From: Amoebidium appalachense
Lineage: Eukaryota; Ichthyosporea
Direction of reading: 5' to 3'
Assembly: GCA_963693365.1 (NCBI GenBank)
Contig: CAVNZM010000003.1
Coordinates: 6,820,001-6,884,000 of the forward strand
DNA: 64,000 nt
Shown here piece after piece: positions 48,585 through 64,000 of this stretch. The translations under genes were made by a program, and so were the position numbers. Within the stretch, counting starts at the first letter, position 1. Each line of letters opens with the position of its first letter. The notes under the pieces were generated by a model, which was given only the letters and a program-made list of their open reading frames with translations, did not search any database and was not told where the DNA came from.

Positions 48585-48892
48585 CAAATTGCAGTGTATT
48601 GGCACGCCTCGTTAGTACTGTGAAGCATGTTTCTCAGTTCAGTCTGTGTCCTTCAAGGAAGCCGGGAGCTTGCAAACATAAGAAAAAGTATAGATGTTGT
48701 AAGGAAGCTATTAAAAGGTTTACTTGGGAGCAGCCTGAAAGACGTAGTCGCTTACTAAACTGCGAAGTTAGAGCTGGGATTGGTGCCGGGGTTGTTTGGT
48801 GTCGAAGTTTTCCACAGACATCTTCCTGCTTGTGGGATAGACGCGAACACAGCGGCACCTTTAGAGACTTGGTCACTTAATTCTTTTCGAAA

Positions 48893-59342
<10,450 letters not shown>

Positions 59343-59842
59343 CGCACGTGCAATATGCGTGCACACACACACACACACACGCGTGAGGGGATGGGTGTAT
59401 GTGCTTTCCTCAATGGTTTCGGATGAGGTGTGTGTATGTCTAGAGTGGGACGTAGTATGAGGGTTATTAGCAGGTATAACGGTCTACATACTAAATTACT
59501 TCCTAGTGACGCCCTAGTTATGGAGAGTAATCAATAGGGGTATTGCAATAATAAGATATGTTTGAGGTATGCAGGTTTGTGGGTGTACGGAGGTCCCAAG
59601 TGCACACACACGCTAACCGTTTTTTCTGTCGTACATACATATGTGCATTGTTGAGTACGGGAAGGTTTATGGAGGGGCCAAGAGTTCGTTTTTTTCTTTT
59701 TTCCTTTTTTTCCATCTTCACTTGACTCGTACGTATACCCGTTTGTGTTTTTGCGGGACGGCTTGTTTTGGGGCCCGGACGGGTATGATAGCAGCGAGTA
59801 GGGCAAATTCTATAGCGCTGAATGACTAGCAGACAGAGGATA

Positions 59843-59848
59843 AATAAA
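59843..59848 (+). terminator. Candidate polyadenylation signal of the ZnT7-like gene
   Basis: AATAAA about 500 bases after the TAG at 59342, followed by TGTGTTCG. It is the first canonical hexamer I noticed downstream. Confidence 0.4.
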
Positions 59849-59940
59849 GCCAACATGCTGTGTTCGATCCCTTCCCCCCTCCCCCAATCCCCTCCCCCCC
59901 CCCCCTCCCCCTCCCCCCCCCCCCCCCCCCCCCCCCCCCC

Positions 59941-60478
59941 AGTAGGCGTGTTACTACCCTGCAGCGTGGGTCAAATCTCATATTTTCCCCTCTGATTGCG
60001 AATTCTGCGGCCTTCGGACTTAATTCTTTTCAGCTAATGTAGTATGTTAGCCAGGGAAGTATCGACTTAGGTATCGACGGGGGAGCTTCCCCGAAGCCCC
60101 GTCTCCTGAGTTCCTATCTATATTTTTCTTGCTTCTGCTTACTGCTGCAACTTTGTTTAACCCCCGGCCTTTCCCACTGCCCTTGCCTGCATAAGCAACC
60201 CTGCTCGTCTCTGATCAAGACGGGTGACCTACCCATGTTCAAGTGAAACAGTATCTGAGTTGGGTTTCGTTAACGAGGGGAATAGGTCGAAACTCGGGTA
60301 CTGTGGATGACGTGGGCCCCCCCTGAGGATGGGCCCTGCTTATTATGCCTACATAAATTGTATGGCTTGCATTCTGCATCGTGTTATCCGTTTGTTCTTG
60401 TGTACTTCGTACTTTTTGACGCATTCACCCCACCCCCCCCCCCCCCCCCCCCCTCCCTCCCCCCTCCCCCCCCCCCCC
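59941..60478 (+). repeat. Long copy of the poly-C-tailed dispersed element, near-identical to 54507-54998
   Basis: About 490 bases colinear with the ZnT7-intron copy, starting immediately after a poly-C run and ending CATTCACCCCA plus poly-C. Differences are single bases plus a small indel (ACTTTAACC versus ACTTTGTTTAACC) and a local change near 60350. Confidence 0.87.
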
Positions 60479-60605
60479 CACCACCACCACCACCACCTTC
60501 CCTTCACGCCCTGAGAATCCCCCTCAGTTGCCCCCGGTCACTTTCCCTTCACTCCCTTGGAAACCCCCTCCCCCCCCCCCCCTTCTACCCCTTCCACACA
60601 CCGTG

Positions 60606-60606
60606 A

Positions 60607-60696
<90 letters not shown>
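60606..60696. repeat. (CA)n microsatellite, about 90 bp
   Basis: A pure run about 60 bases upstream of the CCAAT/E2F-like pair. Confidence 0.92.
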
Positions 60697-60698
<2 letters not shown>

Positions 60699-60759
60699 GT
60701 GACATGTGAACTGAAGAAAACATTAGTGTGCAACCATGAGCCACGATCGTGACATTGAA

Positions 60760-60790
60760 CCAATCAGAACAAGGGGAAAAAATTTGGCGC
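60760..60790 (+). promoter_or_regulatory. CCAAT box plus E2F-like site upstream of the BABAM1-like gene
   Basis: ACCAATCAG (CCAAT at 60760-60764) is followed 18 bases later by TTTGGCGC (60783-60790), an exact E2F/DP consensus. They lie about 190 bases before the first coding exon, in one of the few non-repetitive stretches. This pairing is common at cell-cycle and DNA-repair promoters. Function is inferred from the motifs only. Confidence 0.5.
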
Positions 60791-60979
60791 CTAAGCCACG
60801 ATCACGGCCTACTGTGATTCCGTGGCCAAGATCCCTTCACAACTAAGTTATGCAGGATCGAAAACTACCTTTGTTATAACCCCTCCTACCCCTTCTATTG
60901 CCACTGTGAACCATATACACAGCAGGAGCGCAGGAACGTAGACACATAGTTGCCGTGAGTGTGTGTGTGTGCGTTGCAG

Positions 60980-62998
<2,019 letters not shown>

Positions 62999-63007
<9 letters not shown>

Positions 63008-63415
63008 GTAGGTGACAATGTGTGTTTACATGTTTAACTTGCACTGTGTTGTGTGTTTAAATTTTATCGAGACCGTGTGATTTGTGTGATAGTTTCATAC
63101 CGTGGCATGGTTAGGTGGCCCAGTGTGTTTAAATGTTTAACCTGCATTGTGTTGTGTGGTTAAATTTTAACAGGCCGTGTGATTTGTGGGATAATTTCAT
63201 ATCGTGGCATGGGTAGGTGCCCCATATGTGTGTAAATGTTAAACGTGCTGTGTTGTGTGTTATAATGTAACGAGCTGATGTGATTTGTGGAAAAAAAAAT
63301 CAAACCGTGGCATGGGTAGGTCCCTTTGATATGTTATAGCTTTGAGCAGGGGCTGTGATGTGTGGTTAAATGTAAGGAAACATTGTGATTTGTGCAAAAG
63401 GTTCACATACACCAT
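62999..63415. repeat. Four tandem copies of a roughly 103-bp unit that includes the BABAM1-like exon 3 end and splice donor
   Basis: GTGGCATGG followed by GTAGGT (or TTAGGT) occurs at 62999, 63102, 63204 and 63307. Each copy is followed by related sequence (TGTTTAAATGTTTAAC, GTGTTGTGTG, CGTGTGATTTGTG). The first copy overlaps the last nine coding bases of exon 3. The others lie in the intron. Confidence 0.9.
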
Positions 63416-64000
63416 GGTAAGTTCTCAGCGCATCGTGATTTCTGGTTTGTAATGAGCATGCTGTGTGTGCCCACACGAAACACATGTCCACACGTGCGGG
63501 ATGGCACCCCCAGACATGCACATGCACACACATAGGCACACATGCGCACACACGCAAGAGCACACACACACGTGCGGCCATGCACTCGCGCACGCACGCA
63601 CACACACACACAGCACAGCCTCTCCTCTTCTTTGCATTTCTTAGGTCCCTGCAATCTGTGCACATGCATATGGCACAGAGACTTAAATTCACACACACAC
63701 AGCACACCCTCTCCTCTTCTTTGCATTTCTTAGGTCCCTGCAATCCGTGCACATGCATATGGCACAGAGATTTAATTCACACACACACTGCACAGCCTCT
63801 CCTCTTCTTTGCATTTCTTAGGTCCCTGCAATCTGTGCACATGCATATGGCACAGAGATTTAATTCACACACACACAGCACAGCCTCTCCTCTTCTTTGC
63901 ATTTCTTAGGTCCCTGCAATCTGTGCACATGCATATGGCACAGAGACTTAATTCACACACACACTGCACAGCCTCTCCTCTTCTTTGCATTTCTTAGGTC
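63008..64000 (+). other. BABAM1-like intron 3, incomplete
   Basis: It consists of the donor-copy repeat, a short CA-rich stretch (63480-63610) and the 88-bp acceptor-like repeat up to the window edge. The next coding exon was not recognised before 64000. Confidence 0.65.
63612..64000. repeat. 88-bp tandem repeat carrying an acceptor-like site, at least five copies, cut by the window end
   Basis: Each unit has CCTCTCCTCTTCTTTGCATT, TCTTAG, GTCCCTGCAATC and GTGCACATGCATATGGCACA, then CA steps. The AG of the acceptor-like motif ends at 63644, 63733, 63821, 63909 and 63997, a spacing of 88-89. Confidence 0.92.

Larger units (their letters stand above)
43473..48892. other. Spacer between paralogue 2 and the ZnT7-like gene
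   Basis: It contains dispersed elements (43947-44472), (CA)n at 44740-44832, an AGTCGTTTTA repeat array, poly-G with (AT)n (45592-45724), poly-A (46386-46416) and G/C-rich tracts at 46900-47220, 47774-47830 and 47907-47938. Unique sequence at about 48280-48890 holds the probable ZnT7 promoter. I see no exon. Confidence 0.6.
59343..60979 (+). other. Intergenic region between the ZnT7-like and BABAM1-like genes
   Basis: Unique sequence to about 59860, poly-C near 59915-59940, a long dispersed element (listed separately), (CA)n at 60606-60696, and a non-repetitive promoter-like stretch at 60700-60960. No other gene was found. Confidence 0.65.

Noticed and set aside
48599-48880. A 93-codon open frame just upstream of the ZnT7-like start
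   Set aside because: It has no family resemblance and overlaps the likely 5' UTR and promoter.

Overview
This window is from an unidentified, intron-rich eukaryote. There are no operons or bacterial-type genes. Three genes are split into short exons, each with GT...AG boundaries and matching reading phase. The introns and spacers are packed with simple repeats: (CA)n/(GT)n up to about 180 bp, G and C homopolymers up to about 55 bp, and several minisatellites. The gene content (a NUP205-type nucleoporin, a ZnT7-type zinc transporter, a MERIT40/BABAM1-type protein, and surface glycoproteins with furin-like sites) would suit a unicellular holozoan or another repeat-rich protist. I cannot name the organism, and that placement is inference. 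Every gene I can support is on the + strand.

Layout. 1-21193: the 3' half of a NUP205/Nup192-family gene. I resolve 27 exons with consistent phase, ending at a TAA at 21191. 21194-24118: 3' flank with a large (CT)n tract, then unique sequence. 24119-26197: an intronless gene for a 692-residue secreted or membrane glycoprotein. 26198-41474: about 15 kb of spacer, mostly low-complexity tracts, with no gene I can support. 41475-43472: an intronless paralogue of 665 residues. 43473-48892: spacer with dispersed elements and repeats. 48893-59342: a complete ten-exon ZnT7 (SLC30A7)-like gene, 405 residues. 59343-60979: spacer with a near-identical copy of a dispersed element and a short CCAAT/E2F-like promoter. 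60980 to the window end: the first three recognised exons of a BABAM1 (MERIT40)-like gene that continues past the window.

The three split genes are conserved housekeeping genes: nuclear pore scaffold, Golgi zinc import, and BRCA1-A/BRISC DNA-repair scaffold. Nothing shows that they work together. The two intronless paralogues are the most unusual genes. Each has a signal peptide, a beta-helix-like N-terminus, a cysteine-rich ectodomain that may be ZP-like, a polybasic furin-like site, one membrane span and a short tail. Other points of interest are a dispersed repeat family that ends in poly-C and lies in one orientation only, and a BABAM1 intron that carries four tandem copies of its own splice donor and five tandem copies of an acceptor-like site.

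Protein identities rest on my memory of the families. No database search was run.
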